Shown here: piece by piece, positions 47,935-59,472 of the stretch
Layout of the letters: the number at the start of each line of letters is the position of its first letter
Numbering within the stretch: the stretch's first letter is position 1
Assembly (NCBI RefSeq): GCF_905171775.1
Contig: NC_053494.1
Location: 127,999,824-128,063,823 of the forward strand
Source of the DNA: Rana temporaria
Taxonomy: Eukaryota; Chordata; Amphibia; Anura; Ranidae
Reading direction: 5' to 3'
DNA length: 64,000 bases
The notes under the pieces: generated by a model
The model's database searches: none
Told to the model about the DNA's origin: nothing
Seen by the model: only the letters and a program-made list of their open reading frames with translations
Position numbers and translations under genes: made by a program

Positions 47935-48157
47935 TGCCCTGTACACACGATCGGGCTTTTGCCCGAACAAACTCGCATCGGAATTCTGACGGAATTCCAT
48001 CGGAGGAAAAGAGAACATGTTCTCTATGTAAACTCCCATGGAATTCCTTGGAATATCCGATGGAAAAACTCAGATGGGCAAACACACGGTCGAATTTACG
48101 ATGGAAAAAGCCAGTCTGACTTTTTCCATCGGAAATTCCAATCATGTGTACGAGGCA
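47935..48157. mobile_element. Short family A TIR element
   Basis: 223 bp from TGCCCTGTACACACGATCGG to TGTGTACGAGGCA, with a perfect TTA duplication (47932-47934 and 48158-48160). Confidence 0.87.
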
Positions 48158-48390
48158 TTAGGAGAGGCGTTAAGAACATATACAAATTTTGGGAAGAAGA
48201 TTATCTTGTTTGGTTTATAATAAAGATAGGGGGAGGGCGGTGGGCACATTCATAATTTAGATTCCACTTGTGTCACAATAAGGGTGATATTAAGGGATTC
48301 AGATTTGTTAACATCTAGATGGATTTGAATCTCAAAATTTTTAAATTTTGTGAATAATTGTAATTTGGGCTGCTGTAGAGAAGCAAAGGG

Positions 48391-48835
48391 TTATATTGGA
48401 CCGATCAGAAAAACAATAGACTTATCCCAGCCCACTTTTAGGCCGGAGATGTCCCCAAAGCCCTCTACCACCTGCATCAAAGTACAAAAGGAAGTTTCCG
48501 ACCCATCAAGATAAATTGCAGAATTTGCATACAACAACATCTTCTCCTCCAGGAGACCCCAGAACTTGCCCCCCCACACCAGGGATCTGTCTATCACGCA
48601 TTGTTAATGGTGCCATAGCTACAGAAATTTGAGCTGTAAGTGTGGACAGACCTGCTGGGTACCCCTCTGGAGTGAGAAGGCCCCTGTTAGTCTGAACACT
48701 TACTGGTTTGGAGTATAAGAGCTGAACCCACTCAATAAACTGAGATCTAAAGCCCATTTGTGCCATAGTTTCCCACATAAAAGACAACCTAACGGTGTTG
48801 AATGCTTTTTGACACCACCAGAACAATCAACCAAC
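48391..48835 (-). pseudogene. Tx1/L1-like LINE reverse transcriptase fragment
   Basis: Minus-strand frames read KAFNTVRLSFMWETMAQMGF and FIEWVQLLYSKPVSVQTNRG, then (frame change) LLEEKMLLYANSAIYL and LMQVVEGFGDISGLKVGWDK. This is the palm of an L1/Tx1-type reverse transcriptase. The catalytic box should read (Y/F)ADD but here is YANS, so both metal-binding Asp residues are lost. Only part of the RT remains; both the endonuclease and the C-terminus are absent. Confidence 0.85.
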
Positions 48836-49261
48836 CCCTTTTGTGACCTAATGGCACTATGACTATGTAGCTATAGAGGTCTAATATTAGATTATAAGAA
48901 AAGCCCAGTATGTATCGGAACAAGAAGGCTTTTGCATACTCATAATTTCGAGCAAAGGCTTACTGCAAGATATGTATTAGCATTTACATGCAATCATATT
49001 AGTGTGCATGCTAAGCAACATGTCTGCACACACGTGCCCTGTCCCTCCACTCTTTCAGGTAGGCCAACCAGTCTCAGATTATTTTTTACGTTACGTTCTA
49101 TGTTATGCTTTCACTGCTGTATAATTATTTTCTGGAAGTTCTTATATTTTCCCAGGATATGGGCTTTGCCATTTAATCAGACACCACTTTATCAACAACA
49201 GAACTACTTAATTTGTATTTGTAGGGATATATCAGACAAATATAAGATGTCATTTTTACAT
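48836..49261. other. Intron, no gene
   Basis: No recognisable repeat or exon. Confidence 0.4.
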
Positions 49262-49726
49262 ACACTATAATGCCATAAGTATTGGGATGCCTGATTTTAC
49301 ACGCATATGAACTTTTAATGGCATCCCAGTCTTAGTCCGTAGGGTTCAATATTGAGTTGGCCCTCCCTTTGCAGCTATAACAGATTCAACTCCTCTGAGA
49401 AGGCTGTCCACAAGGTTTAAGAGTGTGTCTATAGGAACATTTGACCATTCTTCCAGAAGCGCATTTGTGAGATCAGGCACTGATTTGGATGATCAGGCCT
49501 GGCTCACAGTCTCTGCTTTAATTCATCCCAAAGGTGTTCTATCGGTTTGTGCAGGCCACTCAAGTTCCTCCACCCCAAACTCTTGCTCATTCGTGTCTTT
49601 ATGGACCTTGCTTTGTGCACTGGTTCACAGTCATGGTTGAACAGGAAAGGGGCCATCCCCAAACTACTTCCACAAAGTTGGGAGCATGAAATTGTCCATA
49701 ATGTTTTGGTATGCTGATGCCTTTGA
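49262..49726 (-). pseudogene. Tc1/mariner 3' half, interrupted
   Basis: The end TATAATGCCATAAGTATTGG at 49263 is a Tc1-type terminus. The minus strand reads LFNHDCEPVHKARSIKTRM, then KPIEHLWDELKQRL in the same frame after local damage. These are the second catalytic Asp region and the acidic C-terminal region of a Tc1 transposase. The frame after LKQRL stops. The element continues for a short way beyond the family A insertion (50208-50275, GAGTTCATTTTACTGGAACT) and is truncated there. Confidence 0.75.
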
Positions 49727-50207
49727 GGCCCCGTACACACGACCGAACATGTCTGCTGAAACTGGTCCGCGGACCAGTTTCAGCAGACATGTTCGGTCGT
49801 GTGTAGGCCCGAGCGGACAGGATTCCAGCATACATTTGCCCGCCGGGCCTTTTTCCAGCGGGCAAATATTTCTGGACTTGTTTTAAAACAGCCCGCTGAA
49901 ATCCTGCCCGCTCGGACATGTTCGGTCGTCTGTACAGACCTACCGTACATGTCCAAGCACCCGCCATCCCTCGCATGCGTCGAATGACTTTGACGCATGC
50001 GTGGAAGCATTGAACTGGCAGGGCCGCCCACGTCGCCGCGTCATCTTCGCGGCGACGGCGCGGACACGCCCCGCGTATTGTTTACGCGCGGATTTCTGTA
50101 TGATGGTGAGTACAGCCACCATACAGAAATCCCCGGGCAGACATGTACGGTGAAAACGGTCCGACGGACCGGTTTTATCGTACATGTTTGCTCGTCTGTA
50201 CCCGGCC
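49727..50207. mobile_element. Family A TIR element inside the Tc1 remnant
   Basis: 481 bp from GGCCCCGTACACACGACCG to CTGTACCCGGCC, flanked by TGA (49724-49726) and TAA (50208-50210). It is closely related to the copy at 7848-8269 (CATGTCTGCTGAAACTGGTC). Confidence 0.85.
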
Positions 50208-50424
50208 TAAGAGTTCATTTTACTGGAACTAAGGGGCACCAGTGCACAAAGCATATAACGAAGGGGCATATAGAAAAATAAAATAAAACTGAATATAACC
50301 AAACATTCACCGGCGGTGAATCATTTCCTGAATATTTTAATGCATGCACCAGGGAAGATTCACCTGCAAAGAATGTTTGATGAATGATGACTGTCACAGT
50401 TACTGCTTTTCAGTATGCCTCTGA

Positions 50425-50721
50425 GGGCCCGTTCACACCAGGTGCATTGTGACTGTGCTGGGCAGCCTTGTCCAGTACAGTACTACGGTGGTGTGCACTT
50501 AAAACAGTACAGCATGCAGTAATTATTATTATTATTATTTTTTTCAATGCACTAAGATGCAGTCCATTGCATTGCAGCAATCTGTTGCCAGTAGAACTTT
50601 CTGACCACATTGTCAATTTGTGACATTTATTAGGTATGCACAAAACAATGAATTCATGAAATTGTGAGATATTCCTCCCAGCACCCATGAATTTAGTGGG
50701 ACTGCTGGTGTGAACAAGCCC
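50425..50721. mobile_element. TIR element, TTCACACC family
   Basis: 297 bp from GGGCCCGTTCACACCAG to CTGGTGTGAACAAGCCC, flanked by TGA and TAA. Internal words TGCAGTCCATTGCATTG and GTGCATTGTGACTG are partly paired. Confidence 0.75.
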
Positions 50722-51114
50722 TAAGTGCTTGCTTCTTAAAAGATGTATACATTATTTATAAGGGTGTCTAGTAAATGTGCATTGAGTGGCTTTGTTATTA
50801 AATGACTGTATTCAGGTGTACTTCTCTATGAGTAAAGTTCCCATTTACCTGATTTATTGACATATTTATTGGCTTTGTGCTGCCGAAGTGTGTTTTTTTT
50901 TTTTTTTTTTGTGAACTGCAAGGAAAGAAAAGTGAGCAGAGGAAATAAGCAGTTATATAGTTATTCGTTGTTATATCCCTGAAGACAAATTACTGCACTT
51001 CACATTTTGATTCATACCATCTTTAACATGTACTTTTTATTTTAACCACCAGAGGTCCTTCTAGCAGTGTATCTATACTTATTTTATGTAGTGGAAGAAG
51101 TGTGTGTGCGTGTG

Positions 51115-51359
<245 letters not shown>

Positions 51360-51949
51360 CTCCAAATGTGTATATATATAGAGAGAGAGACAAGAATAAC
51401 TCTATTGATTCATTGAAAATTATCAAAAATTTTAGATATGTAGATTCATTATAGTTTATTGTAATAAAATTGCAGCAAACTCCCTTATTTTAGTTATTAT
51501 TGATAAAAATACAAATGTGGAATCCATTGAGCGTTTTTACTATTGAGCATAGGGACAAATTGGGCTCCCTTTAAACTTCACATATTGGGAACACGTGTTC
51601 CCGCTCGCAATTTGCTTTTTGTTGCATGATTTACATGCATTTCTGAACATTGTGCCTAGGGCAGCCTGTTCACATTTCACATAGAAGGAACACGCATTCC
51701 TGCTCGCAATATTTTTTTTTGCGATTCACATGCATTTCTGTGTATCGCGCCTCGGGGCAGCCCATTCACACAATTCCAAATCCCTATTTTGAACGAGGTT
51801 GCCCTATGAATGTTCATCCAGCCAAAGAAGCTCATGTACTTATTTTTGGCACTTAGCCAGGTGCATTTGGCGCCCTACATTTTACCATGATTTTTGCACA
51901 TTTTGTTGCTCTGCAATCGTGGCAAAATCACACTACATTTGAGGTGCCA
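51360..51949. other. Intron, no gene
   Basis: 51590-51780 contains a repeated CACG(C/T)(A/G)TTCC(T/C)GCTCGCAAT phrase spaced about 100 bp apart. Otherwise nothing was recognised. Confidence 0.4.
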
Positions 51950-51953
51950 TTAA

Positions 51954-52438
51954 AGTGATTGTAAAGTTTTTTTTTTTTCTACTTAAATAACAACATGTTT
52001 TACTTGCCTGCTCTGTTGCAGTTGGTTTTGCACAGAGCAGCCTTGACCCTCCTCTTCTCGGGTCCCTCTTTGCTGCTTCTGGCTCCTCCCTGCTGTCAAG
52101 TGCCCCTACAGCAAGCAGCTTGCTGTGGGGACACCCGAGCTAAGCTGCAGCTCCTTTTGTCCATTCAGACACGGAGCTGCCATTCGGCCCCACCCCTCTC
52201 TCTCCTGATTGGCTAACTGACGTTGATTTACAGCCGTAGGAGCCAATGGTGCTGCTGCTGTGTCTCAGCCAATCAGGGGAAGAGGCCTGGACTGCTGAGG
52301 CATTCATGGACATCGCTGGACAGAGCTGGGGCTCAGGTAAGTATTAGGGGGTGCTGGGGCTGCTACACACAGAAGGCTTTTTATCTTGGTGCATAGAATG
52401 CATTAAGATAAAAAAAACTTCTGCCTCTAAAAACTCCT
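51954..52438. mobile_element. Family C-type TTAA element
   Basis: AGTGATTGTAAAGTTTTTTT on the left and AAAAACTCCT on the right lie between TTAA sites (51950-51953 and 52439-52442). The right TTAA is also the left TTAA of the next element. Confidence 0.7.
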
Positions 52439-52442
52439 TTAA

Positions 52443-53652
52443 CCACTTTAGCCCTGGAAGATTTGGCTGCTGAATAACCAGGCCATTTTTTGCGATAAGG
52501 CACTGCGTCATTTTAACTGACAATTGCACGGTCGTGCGACGCTGTACCCAAAACAAAATTGATGTCCCTTTTTCCCACAAATAGAGCTTTCTTTTGGTGG
52601 TATTTGATCACCTCTGTGGTTTTAATTTTTTTTTAGCTACAAACAAAAGAACAGCGACAATTTTGAAAAAGAGACAATGGGGGTTATTTACAAAGGCAAA
52701 TCCACTTTACACTGCAAGTGCACTTGAAAGTGCAGTCACTGTAGATATGAGGGGGACATGCAAGGAAAATAAAAAAACAGCATTTCAGCTTGCACATGAT
52801 TGGATGATAAAATCAGCAGAGCTTTCCCTAATTTCAGATCTTTCCCTCAGATCTACAGCGACTGCACTTCCAAGTGCACTTGTAGTGCAAAGTGGATTTG
52901 CCTTTCGTAAATGACCCCCAATGTCTTTTACATTTTGCTATAATAAATATCCCAATTTTTTTCCCCCAAAATGTTTTTTCCTCGGTTTAGACCGATTTAT
53001 GTATTCTTCTACGTATTATTTGTAAAAAAAAAAAACGCAATAGGCGTATATTAATTGGTTTGCAAAAAGTCATAGCGTCTACAAAATAGGGGATATAATT
53101 ATGGCATTTTTATTATTATTTATTGTTTTACTAGTAATGGCAGCAATCTGCGATTTTTATCGGGACTGCGACATGGCGGACAGATCGAACACTTTTGACA
53201 CATTTTTGGGACCATTGACAATTTTACAGCGATCAGTGCTATAAAAATGCACTGATTACTGTAAAAATGTCACTGGCAGGGAAGGGGGTTAACACTAGGG
53301 GAAGATCAAGGGGTTAACTGTGTTCCCTCTCTGTGTTCTAACTGAAGGGGGGATGGGACTGACTAGGGGAAATGACAGATCTCTGTTCATACTTTGTATG
53401 AACAGATGATCAGTTATTTCTCCCCTAAGAGAACCAGGATCTGTGTGTTTACACACACAGATTCTGGTTCTTGCTGTGTCACAAGCGATCGCGGGTGCCC
53501 GGCAGTCATCGCGCCTGCCGGGCACTCGCATCGACTCCGGGGGCGAGTAGCTCGCACCCCTAGTGGCCACAGGGCAAAGCGACATTACATAATGTTTCGC
53601 CCAGCCGAGACATGCTGCCACAGTAAAACTGCGGCGGGTGGTAGGAAAGTGG
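52443..53652. mobile_element. Family D TTAA element with nested MITE
   Basis: CCACTTTAGCCCTGG on the left and AGGAAAGTGG on the right, between TTAA sites (52439-52442 and 53653-53656). It has the same body text as the copy at 34033-34925 but in the opposite orientation (GGTGGTATTTGATCACCTCT, ACTAGTAATGGCAGC). Confidence 0.8.
52679..52919. mobile_element. Short TIR element nested in family D
   Basis: 241 bp from GGGGGTTATTTACAAAGGCA to GCCTTTCGTAAATGACCCCC, with a perfect AAT duplication (52676-52678 and 52920-52922). The arms pair further (AAATCCACTTTACACT). The 3-bp duplication and GG start fit PIF/Harbinger. Confidence 0.88.
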
Positions 53653-53656
53653 TTAA

Positions 53657-54174
53657 TAAACAATGGCACTGCAAGCACTTCGGACGTTTTGGCACAATTC
53701 TTGAAACACAGGCACAATCGCACGATTTTACCTCTGATTCTGAAACGCTTCGGTGGGAACAAGGCCTTAAAGTAGAACTGAACTTTTTTTTTTTTACGTT
53801 TCGGATACAGTGGAGAGATATTAGAACACCTGTCAGGTTTTTATTGCGGTCTGTGCCCTTGTTTGAGAGATTCACCCTCTCTATTTGTCCTGTTTTCCCA
53901 TATCATTGAAAGTAAAAGAAAATCCAAAATGGGGTTGTCCCCAGAAAAGTAATAGAGGAAAAATCTTCCAATGGAGACAATAGTTCTAGTGACCTGGGGG
54001 GTCCTAATGTATTCCCTTAGTTCGCAGGGATTTCCTCTCACTTTCTGTTTTGGCTATGGGACAGGAAGTGAAATCTCCCCAATGGGACACAGATTGCAAG
54101 AAAAAAAAATCCAAAATAAGAAAAAAAAAATGTTTTGCCTCTGCTTCAAACAATTAGAGATCTGTCAATGCTAG
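53657..54174. other. Intron, possible degraded family C pair
   Basis: 53766-53800 starts like a family C end (AAAGTAGAACTGAAC). 53880-54110 has repeated GGAAATC / CAATGGGA words. No gene. Confidence 0.4.
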
Positions 54175-54669
54175 TTAACCACTTAAGGACTGCCTAACGC
54201 CGATATACGGCACGCTCGCGACCCGGGCCTGAGCTCCGTGACCACGGCCGTGGGACCCGCGGACCCGATCGCGGCCGGTGTCCCGCGATCGGGTCACAGA
54301 GCTAAAGAATGGGGAGAGGTAAGTGTAAACAAACCTTTCCCCATTCTTCCTAGTGAGAGTGTCACTGATCTTCTGTTCCCTGTCATAGGGAATGACGGAT
54401 CAGTGACGTCACACACCAAGCCACGCCCCCACACAGTAAGAATCTCTCCCTTTGGTCACACTTAACCCCTTCAGCGCCCCCTACGGGTTAACCCTTTCAC
54501 TGCCAGTGTCATTTTCACAGTAATCAGTGCATTTTTATAGCACTGCTCGCTGTAAAAATGACAATGGTCTCAAAAAGGTGTCAAAAGTGTCCGATGTGTC
54601 CACCATAATGTCGCAGTCATGATAAAAATCGCTGATCGCCGCCAATACTAGTAAAAAATGTATTATTAA

Positions 54670-55201
54670 AGTGGAGTTCCACCCATAAATATAACATTAC
54701 ATCAGTAGTTTTTAAAAAATGTCTTTAGTCCTTTATGAATTTTTTTTTTTTTTTTAGATGCCTTCAAAGTGTTGTTGCTAGGCAGAATAGTTAATCTTCC
54801 CACTTCCTGCACCTAGGTGCTTAATGCTTCCTAACCTACACCGCACAGACTCCTGGGAATGTAGTGGGTGTAACTTTCCAGGAGTCTGTGCACTCCCTAG
54901 TCTCAAAGAATCATGTGACTTGGACAGCACAGGTGCTGAAACCTGATCTGACACTGCTTGTGCAGCACTGAGCATGTGCGAGAATTGCAAGGCTGAAATC
55001 CAGGAAGTCATACAGTCTGGCTTCATGATGCCCACACTTAAGATGGCCCCAGTCAATTTCTATTTTATAAAGTGTCTAAATGCTGTAACAACCTAACAAA
55101 ACGGACCTTAGTTTACAGACTAACTTTACTAGAATACATTAAGCTTGTGTATTACAGGGGTATTTATATTTAAAAAGTGAAATTGTGGCCGGAACTCCGC
55201 T
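54670..55201. mobile_element. Family C element nested in family D
   Basis: AGTGGAGTTCCACCC on the left and GGCCGGAACTCCGCT on the right, with TTAA on both sides (54666-54669 and 55202-55205). The body has paired CAGGAGTCTGTG / CACAGACTCCTGGG. Confidence 0.88.
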
Positions 55202-55618
55202 TTAATAAAAATGCCATAAAACTACCCCCTATTTTGTAGACCCTTTAACTTTTGCGCAAACCAATCGATAAACGCTAATTGCAATTTTTTTTACCAAAAA
55301 TATGTAGAATACGTATCTGCCTAAACTGAGGGGAAAAAAATGTTTTTTTACATTTTTGGGGGGGATATTTTTTTATAGCAAAAAGTTAAAAATATTGAAT
55401 TGTTTTCAAAATTGTCGCTCTTTTTAGCGCAAAAAGTTAAAACCGCAGAGGTGATCAAATACCACCAAAAAGAAAGCTCTATTTGTGGGGGGAAAAAAGG
55501 ACGTCAATTTTGTTTCGGTGCCACATCGCTCGACCGCGCAACTGTCAGTCAAAGTGACGCAGTGCCGAATCGCAAATAGGGGCCTGGTCCTTTAGCAACA
55601 AAATGGTCCGGGGCTTAA

Positions 55619-56136
55619 AGCGGGGGTTCACCCGCACATAACACTTTTTCCCCTTAGCTTCATGCTCGTTTTGTCTAGGGGAATCGGCTAGTTGTTTTAA
55701 AATATGAGCTGTACTTACCGTTTTACGAGATGCATCTTCTCCGCCGCGTCCGGGTATGGGCTGCGGGACTGGGCGTTTCTATTTTGATTGACCGTCTTCC
55801 GAGAGGCTTCCGACGGTCGCATCCATCGCGTCACGATTTTCCGAAAGAAGCCGAACGTCGGTGCGCAGGCGCAGTGTAGAGCCGCACCGACGTTCGGCTT
55901 CTTTCGGCTACTAGTGACGCGATGGATGCGACCGTCGGAAGCCTCTCGGAAGACTGTCAATCAAGAAGGAACGCCCGCTCCCGAAGACCCATACCCGGAA
56001 GCGACGGAAGAAGATGCATCTCGAAAACGGTAAGTACGGCTCATATTTTAAAACAACTAGCCGATTCCCCTAGACAAAACGAGCATCCATCTAAGGGGGA
56101 AAGAGAAAAAAATAAATCATTGGGTGAACTCCCGCT
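55619..56136. mobile_element. Near-perfect palindromic family C element
   Basis: 518 bp between TTAA sites (55615-55618 and 56137-56140). Nearly every part of the left half recurs as complement in the right half: CTAGGGGAATCGGCTAGTTG, GACCGTCTTCCGAGAGGC, GCATCCATCGCGTCAC, AGCCGAACGTCGGTGCG. The two near-identical ORFs on opposite strands (starting MTVFREASDGRIHRVT) reflect this symmetry, not genes. Confidence 0.93.
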
Positions 56137-56151
56137 TTAAGTGAGGGTTAA

Positions 56152-56667
56152 ACTTACAGAGCATCCAAACTACATAGGTCTTTTCTGTGCTCTCTATACA
56201 TTTATAAATGTGTATACATTTTAAATAGGAAGCATAATTAATACTTATCTAGAGCTAGGCTCAAATATTGCACAATGCTTGTTTTTTTTAATTGAAGGTG
56301 GGTATATGTACAAGCATGTTCATGTTAGATTAGCAAACTTTCCTGTACACTGAGCTAACACCCCTAGTGCAAGCCTTATCCTTAGGGAACAATAGCTATC
56401 AGCCTGGAAAATCCAGCCTGTCAATTGCAGTCAGCTGATATGTCTGCAGAATTCTTAATGTATATCTGAAGCCAAAACTCTTTTTTCGTTTTTGATAGAG
56501 TGAAGAAGGTTTAAATCGTCTTTTCAATTTCTTCTTATGCAGTCTGACAACTTCCAATGTGTTTTTTTTTTCTCACTTATAGTCCTGTGTAAATGCTCAC
56601 AAGGATAAAGAGAGAGGCAAGAGGTACAAAGAAATGGCTTCAGGTACACTTAAAAACTCCATACATA
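56152..56667. other. Intron, no gene
   Basis: AT-rich sequence with no recognised repeat or exon. Confidence 0.4.
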
Positions 56668-57039
56668 TACAGTGCATTGAAAAAGTATTCATACCCCCTT
56701 GAAATGGTCCACATTTTGTCATGTTACAACCAAAAACGTAAATGTATTTTGTTGGGAATGTATGTGATAGACCAACACAAAGTGGCACATAATTGTGAAG
56801 TGGAAGAAAAATGATAAATGGTTTTCAAAGTTTTTTTACAAATAAATATCTGAAATGTGTGGCGTGTGTGTGTATTCCGCCCCCTTTACTCTGATACTCC
56901 TAACTAAACTAAAATCTAGTGGAACCATTTGCCTTCAAAAGTTACCTAATTAGTAAATAGAGTCCACCTGTGTATAATTTAATCTCGGTATAAATGCAGC
57001 CTTTCTATGAAGCTCTCATAGGTTTTTTAGAAAAACGAA

Positions 57040-57422
57040 TGCCCCGTACACACGATCGGATTTTCAGTTGGAAAAAACCTTGGATGGTTTTTCCGACGGT
57101 ATTCCGCTCAAGCTTGGCTTGTATACACACGGTCACACAAAAGTTCTCTGAGCTTTTGACCGTCAAGAACGTGGTGATGTACAACACTACAACAAGCCGA
57201 GAAAATGGAGTTGCTTCCGAGCATGCGTCGGAATTTTGCGCGTTGGAATTGCTTCAGACGATCGGATTTTCCGATAGAAAAATTGAGAATCAGCTCTCAT
57301 TCTTTTGCTGGCGGAAATTCCGACAGCAAAAGTCAGATGGCACATACACATATTCGGAATTTCCGTTCAAAATCTCACATCAGACTTTTGCTGTCGGAAT
57401 TTCCAATCATATGTACGGGGCA
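57040..57422. mobile_element. Family A element nested in Tc1
   Basis: TGCCCCGTACACACGATCGG to ATATGTACGGGGCA. The right flank is TTA; the left flank, GAA, has decayed or was altered. Internal pairs include GGAATTTCCGA and TCGGATTTTCC. Confidence 0.8.
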
Positions 57423-57454
57423 TTAGTGAACAAAAGAACTGTGGGGAAGTTTAA

Positions 57455-57901
57455 AGGGTAAGTTCACCTTTACAGAAAAATCTGTAAGGTGAACTTACAC
57501 AGGACCCTCATCTCGCAACCCCCCCAGTCCCACTGACTTGAATGAAGGCGATAGGCCATTCTGAGCCCTGGTATAGCCGCCTCACAGCTCCAGGTCTTAG
57601 AAATCTCCAGAGCCTAATCTCCTAAACGTACCCTGTCAGGAGGTACGTTTAGGAGCATTCTAAATGATCGGTGCTGAAACATGAGTGACGTGGACCAATC
57701 AGGAGCCACGTAGTCCATCCTCTCAGTGGGGAGGAAGAAGAAGAGAGAGCTGAGAGTGTTTCTAAGCACCAGAGCCGTGAGGTGGCTATACCAGGGCTCA
57801 GAACGGGCGATTGCTGCCATTCAGGTCAGCTGGATGGGTGGCAAGGTGGGATCCTGTGTAAGTTTACCTTGCACATATTTCTGTAAAGGTGAACTTACAC
57901 T
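57455..57901. mobile_element. Family C-like element nested in Tc1
   Basis: AGGGTAAGTTCACCTTTACAG on the left and TGTAAAGGTGAACTTACACT on the right lie between TTAA sites (57451-57454 and 57902-57905). The inner hairpin CTCCTAAACGTACC / GGTACGTTTAGGAG sits near 57620-57655. Confidence 0.87.
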
Positions 57902-57999
57902 TTAAAGCAGGGGTAGGTTATTAAATAAAATATCCCATGCTTTTAACATCTCACAGAGCACTGTTCAATCCATCATCTGAAAATGGAAAGAGTAATGCA

Positions 58000-59338
58000 C
58001 AACTGAAAACCTACCAAGACATGGTGGTCTACCTAAACTGACAGGCCGGGCAAGAAGAGCAATGATCAGAGAAGAAGCCAAAAGGCTCATGGTAACTCTG
58101 GAGGAGCTGCAGAGATCCACAGCTCAGGTGGGAGAATCTGTCCACAGGACAACTATTAGTTGTGCACTCCACAAATCTGATCTTTATGGAAGAGTGGCAA
58201 GAAGAAAGCCATTGTTGAAAGAAAGCCATAAGAAGTCTCCTTTGCAGTTTGTGAGAAGCAATGTGGGGGACACAGCAAACATGTGGAAGAAGGTGCTCTG
58301 GCCAGATGAGACCAAAATGGAACTTTTTGGCCTAAAAGCAAAACACTATGGGCTGGATTCACGTAGATCGGCGCATTTTTACGGCGGCGTAGCGTATTGT
58401 ATTTACGCTACGCCACCTTAATTCAGAGAGGCAAGTGCTGTATTCACAAAGCACTTGCCTCCTAACTTACGGCGGCGTAGCATAAATGGGGCCGGCGTAA
58501 GCGCGCCTAATTCAAATTAGGATGGGGGGGGGGCGTGTTTTATGTAAATGATTGGTGACCCGACGTGATTGATGTTTTTTACGCATGCGCAAACCGTGTA
58601 CATATCCCAGTGTGCATTGCTCCAAAGTACGCCGCAAGGACGTATTGGTTTCGACGTGAACGTAAATTACGTCCAGCCCCATTCACGGACGACTTTCGCA
58701 AACAACGAAAATTTTTCACATTTCGACGCGGGAACGACGGCCATACTTAACATTGGCTATGCCACCTAGGGGGCAGCTTTATCTTTACGCGGCGTATCTC
58801 TTACGGAAACGGCGTATCTTTACTGCGACGGGCAAGCGTACGTTCGTGATTCGGCGTATCTAGTCATTTACATATTCTACGCCGAAATCAATGGAAGCGC
58901 CACCTAGCGGCCAGCGGAAAAATTGCACCCTAAGATACGACGGCGCAAGCCATCGTATCTTAGCTAGGTTTAAGTGTATCTCAGTTTGAACATACACTTA
59001 AACTTACGACGGGCTTAGATTCTAAGTTACGTTGGCGTATCTACTGATACGCCGGCGTAACTCTTTGTGAATCCAGCCCTATGTGTGGTGGAAAACTAGC
59101 ACTGCACATCACCCTGAACACACCATCCCCACTGTAAAAAATGGTGGTGGCAGCATTATGTTTTGGGGATGCTTTTCTTAAGCAGGGACAGGGAAGCTGG
59201 TGAGCGTTGATGGGAAGATGGATGAAGCCGAATTTAAGGCAATCTTAGAAGAAAACTTGTTAGATTCTGCAAAAGACTTTCCAGCAGGACAACGACCCTA
59301 ACCATACAGCCAGAGATACAATAGCATGGTTTAAATTA
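58000..59338 (+). pseudogene. Tc1-like transposase split by a MITE
   Basis: Upstream of the family B insertion (58350) the frame reads REEAKRLMVTLEELQRSTAQ, then KPLLKESHKKSPLQFVRS and VLWPDETKMELFGLK with the first catalytic Asp. After the insertion (59080 on) it resumes STAHHPEHTIPTVKNGGG and MFWGCFS, meets an in-frame stop (near 59178), then shows the FQQDNDPNHTA-like region with the second Asp. The C-terminal catalytic residue is lost where a family C-like stretch (TTAAAGTGGTAG, about 59337) replaces the end. Confidence 0.87.
58350..59079. mobile_element. Family B element inside the transposase gene
   Basis: 730 bp from GGGCTGGATTCACG to TGTGAATCCAGCCC, with a TAT duplication (58347-58349 and 59080-59082). 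Removing it and one TAT restores the continuous Tc1 text AAACACTATGTGTGG. Confidence 0.92.
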
Positions 59339-59472
59339 AAGTGGTAGTAAAGCCGCTGGTGTTTTTTTTTTTTTCATATAAAAGCCCAATAAAATACATT
59401 TTATGTTTTGGTTGTAACATGATAAAATGTGGAAAATTTCAAGGGGTATGAATACTTTTTCAAGGCACTGTA

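Larger units (their letters stand above)
54179..56147. mobile_element. Family D element interrupted by two family C copies
   Basis: CCACTTAAGGACTGCC on the left follows TTAA (54175-54178). The body matches the other family D copies (ACTTTTGCGCAAACC, AGAGGTGATCAAATACC, ATGGTCCGGGGC). The last few bases of the element (GTGAGGG before TTAA at 56148-56151) lie beyond the second insertion, so the right end is split. Confidence 0.8.
56670..59470 (+). mobile_element. Tc1-like transposon with at least three insertions
   Basis: CAGTGCATTGAAAAAGTATT on the left and AATACTTTTTCAAGGCACTG on the right are inverted ends flanked by TA (56668-56669 and 59471-59472). The 2.8-kb span is explained by a family A element (57040-57422), a family C-like element (57455-57901) and a family B element (58350-59079). 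Without these the copy is about 1.2 kb. Confidence 0.93.

Noticed and set aside
55715..56033. Two nearly identical small ORFs on opposite strands
   Set aside because: They are produced by the palindromic family C element; no domain and no other copy with coding constraint is evident.
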